A stretch of 64,000 nucleotides of DNA, taken from positions 1-64,000 of the forward strand of contig CACGVZ010000004.1 of NCBI GenBank assembly GCA_902576415.1. Reading direction: 5' to 3'. Positions 62,234 through 64,000 of the stretch are shown here, piece by piece. Below the pieces are notes generated by a model. It saw only the letters and a program-made list of their open reading frames with translations, was not told where the DNA came from and searched no databases. A program made the position numbers and the translations under genes. The stretch comes from an uncultured Prochlorococcus sp. Lineage in GTDB: Bacteria > Cyanobacteriota > Cyanobacteriia > PCC-6307 > Cyanobiaceae. Each line of letters begins with the position of its first letter. The stretch's first letter is position 1.

Positions 62234-63307
62234 TTAAACAGTAGCTTTTACTTTGGGATCTAAATCACCTTTAGCGTAAAGATCAGCAAAGTAATTTGTG
62301 CTGTTTTGCTTGATCTTACTTGCTTGACCTTCGCACCAGAACTGCTTGTATCTGTCAAGACAAACTTGCTTCATGTATTTTCTAGCAGGTTTGTTGAAAT
62401 GTCTAGGGTCAAAGTTTGCCTTGTCAGCAAAAGCTGCCTCTCTTACCGCGGCAGTGAAAGCAAGTCTGTTATCGGTATCAATGTTGACTTTCCTAACTCC
62501 ATTTCTTATTCCCTCTTGAATCTCTTCAACAGGAACACCGTATGTTTGAGGTATCTCACCACCATATTTGTTTATGATATCTAACCATTCTTGAGGCACT
62601 GAACTAGATCCATGCATTACAAGATGTGTATTTGGAAGTGCTTTATGGATTTCAGCAATTCTGCTTATTGCAAGAACTTCTCCTGTAGGCTTCCTTGTGA
62701 ATTTATATGCACCATGGCTTGTACCTATAGCGATTGCTAATGCATCAACTTTTGTTTTAGCAACAAAATCTGCCGCTTCTTCAGGATCAGTCAAAAGCAT
62801 ATCAGTAGAAAGTTCACCTTCAAAACCATGACCATCTTCTGCTTCACCTTTCCCTGTTTCTAATGAACCTAAGCAACCTAATTCTCCTTCAACACTAACT
62901 CCAACTGAATGAGCAAAATCTACTACTTTTTTAGTAACTGCAACATTATATTCGTAACTAGCGGGTGTTTTTGCATCTGCTTCTAGAGAACCATCCATCA
63001 TTACTGATGTGAAACCATTTATTGCTGCTGAATAGCATGTTGATGGCTCATTACCGTGGTCTTGGTGCATTACTACTGGAATATTAGGATATGTCTCTGT
63101 GGCAGCAAGTATTAGATGACGTAGGAAAATTTCTCCTGCATAATTTCTTGCCCCCCTTGAGGCTTGAAGGATTACAGGACTATCAGTTTCATATGCTGCT
63201 TCCATGATTGCTTGAACTTGCTCAAGGTTATTAACATTGAAAGCTGGAATACCGTAACCATTCTCAGCAGCGTGATCTAAAAGTAGTCTTAGTGGAACGA
63301 GGGCCAT
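62234..63307 (-). CDS. fba: Fructose-bisphosphate aldolase class II
   Basis: [47 protein letters not shown]. Confidence 0.97.
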   Translation of the reverse strand: MALVPLRLLLDHAAENGYGIPAFNVNNLEQVQAIMEAAYETDSPVILQASRGARNYAGEIFLRHLILAATETYPNIPVVMHQDHGNEPSTCYSAAINGFTSVMMDGSLEADAKTPASYEYNVAVTKKVVDFAHSVGVSVEGELGCLGSLETGKGEAEDGHGFEGELSTDMLLTDPEEAADFVAKTKVDALAIAIGTSHGAYKFTRKPTGEVLAISRIAEIHKALPNTHLVMHGSSSVPQEWLDIINKYGGEIPQTYGVPVEEIQEGIRNGVRKVNIDTDNRLAFTAAVREAAFADKANFDPRHFNKPARKYMKQVCLDRYKQFWCEGQASKIKQNSTNYFADLYAKGDLDPKVKATV

Positions 63308-63455
63308 AATTAAAATAAGTTAAATGCTATATAAAGCACATGTTTCCGAGAGTTTAGTATAAAGAGGTATCAAATGTCACGTCATTAGATATACAAAATA
63401 CTAAATTAAAGAAACTAATTTTATGACCCAGAGTATATTTTTAGAATTTTTTTAG

Positions 63456-64000
63456 TTAGTAAGTGTAGCCTGCTACAAACAATTGCTCATCAGATGAAGG
63501 TTGAGATCCAGCTACATATGCACCTTTTGAAGCTTCAGAGTTTGCTTGAGCTCTTGCTATTAATGCTTTTTGACCTTCTTCAACGTTACTTCCTTTCCAT
63601 GCTTTTAAGCATGAGTGCTGTAGTGCTCTTCCATAGGAGAATGAAACATTCCATAAAGCTTTCCTGTAAAGAGTGTTCATATTGTTTAAATAAACAGAAG
63701 CAGCTTCTTCGCTTAACCCTCCTGATAAGAAAACTATTCCAGGAACAGATGCGGGAACGCATCTTTCCATAGTTCTTATTGTCATTTCAGCAACTTTCAT
63801 AGGATCAGCCTTTGTTGGACAATCTGCTCCATTAACAGTCATTGAAGGTTTTAATAGAGTGCCTTCTAGAAAAACTCCATTTGCTTGACAAGCAATATAA
63901 ACCTGCTTTATTACCTCTTCTTGGACTTCAGCAGTTTTTTCAATAGTATGATCGCCGTCCATTAAGATTTCAGGTTCAATAATTGGTACCAACCCTGATT
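63456..64000 (-). CDS. Fructose-bisphosphate aldolase class I (5' part outside window)
   Basis: GLVPIIEPEILMDGDHTIE, GVFLEGTLLKPSMTVNG, VPGIVFLSGGLSEEAA, SFSYGRALQ; frame open to window end. Confidence 0.95.
   Translation of the reverse strand, partial: SGLVPIIEPEILMDGDHTIEKTAEVQEEVIKQVYIACQANGVFLEGTLLKPSMTVNGADCPTKADPMKVAEMTIRTMERCVPASVPGIVFLSGGLSEEAASVYLNNMNTLYRKALWNVSFSYGRALQHSCLKAWKGSNVEEGQKALIARAQANSEASKGAYVAGSQPSSDEQLFVAGYTY

Noticed and set aside
1-64000. tRNA, rRNA, CRISPR or transposon signatures
   Set aside because: No T-loop-containing cloverleaf, no regular spaced repeats and no transposase motifs were seen on either strand; a covariance-model scan would be needed to exclude an unusual tRNA.

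Overview
The window is an AT-rich cyanobacterial chromosome segment. Gene content and protein sequences (divergent Prochlorococcus-like PcyA, ChlP, PetN, Thf1, class I and class II FBA, GlpX FBPase/SBPase) point to a high-light Prochlorococcus. There are about 45 confident protein genes, no convincing tRNA/rRNA, no CRISPR array and no transposon. Main blocks: (1) 0-8 kb, phosphate/arsenic cluster: pstS (5' truncated by window edge), chrA, arsJ, ArsJ-type GAPDH, arsR, a small membrane protein, pstC-pstA-pstB; (2) 9.1-14.9 kb, a four-gene DNA-repair operon (PdeM-like phosphoesterase, Lhr-core helicase, ATP-dependent DNA ligase, MBL exonuclease); (3) 14.9-21.5 kb, a region rich in small lineage-specific ORFs (stand-alone IF2_N domain, DUF2130, RHH-like, many proteins under 100 aa); (4) 21.5-64 kb, mostly core genes (petN, thf1, clpP, ftsH, pcyA, devBCA-like exporter, rpsB-tsf, recG, sir, glyS, chlP, typA, lptB, ccsA, rpe, glpX, hemA, glgC, gnd, pgl, ilvD, upp, purS-purQ, fba class II and class I). 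The most interesting non-coding signals I found by eye are: two tandem ATCAA-N6-TTGAT palindromes between arsR and gap; divergent 11-bp-periodic Pho-box-like repeats upstream of pstC; interleaved perfect complementary segments (pseudoknot or switch topology) in the rpsB leader; and several genes under 60 aa missed by the ORF track, including petN and a 46-aa membrane ORF overlapping its stop codon. All calls are from reading the sequence; no database search was run.
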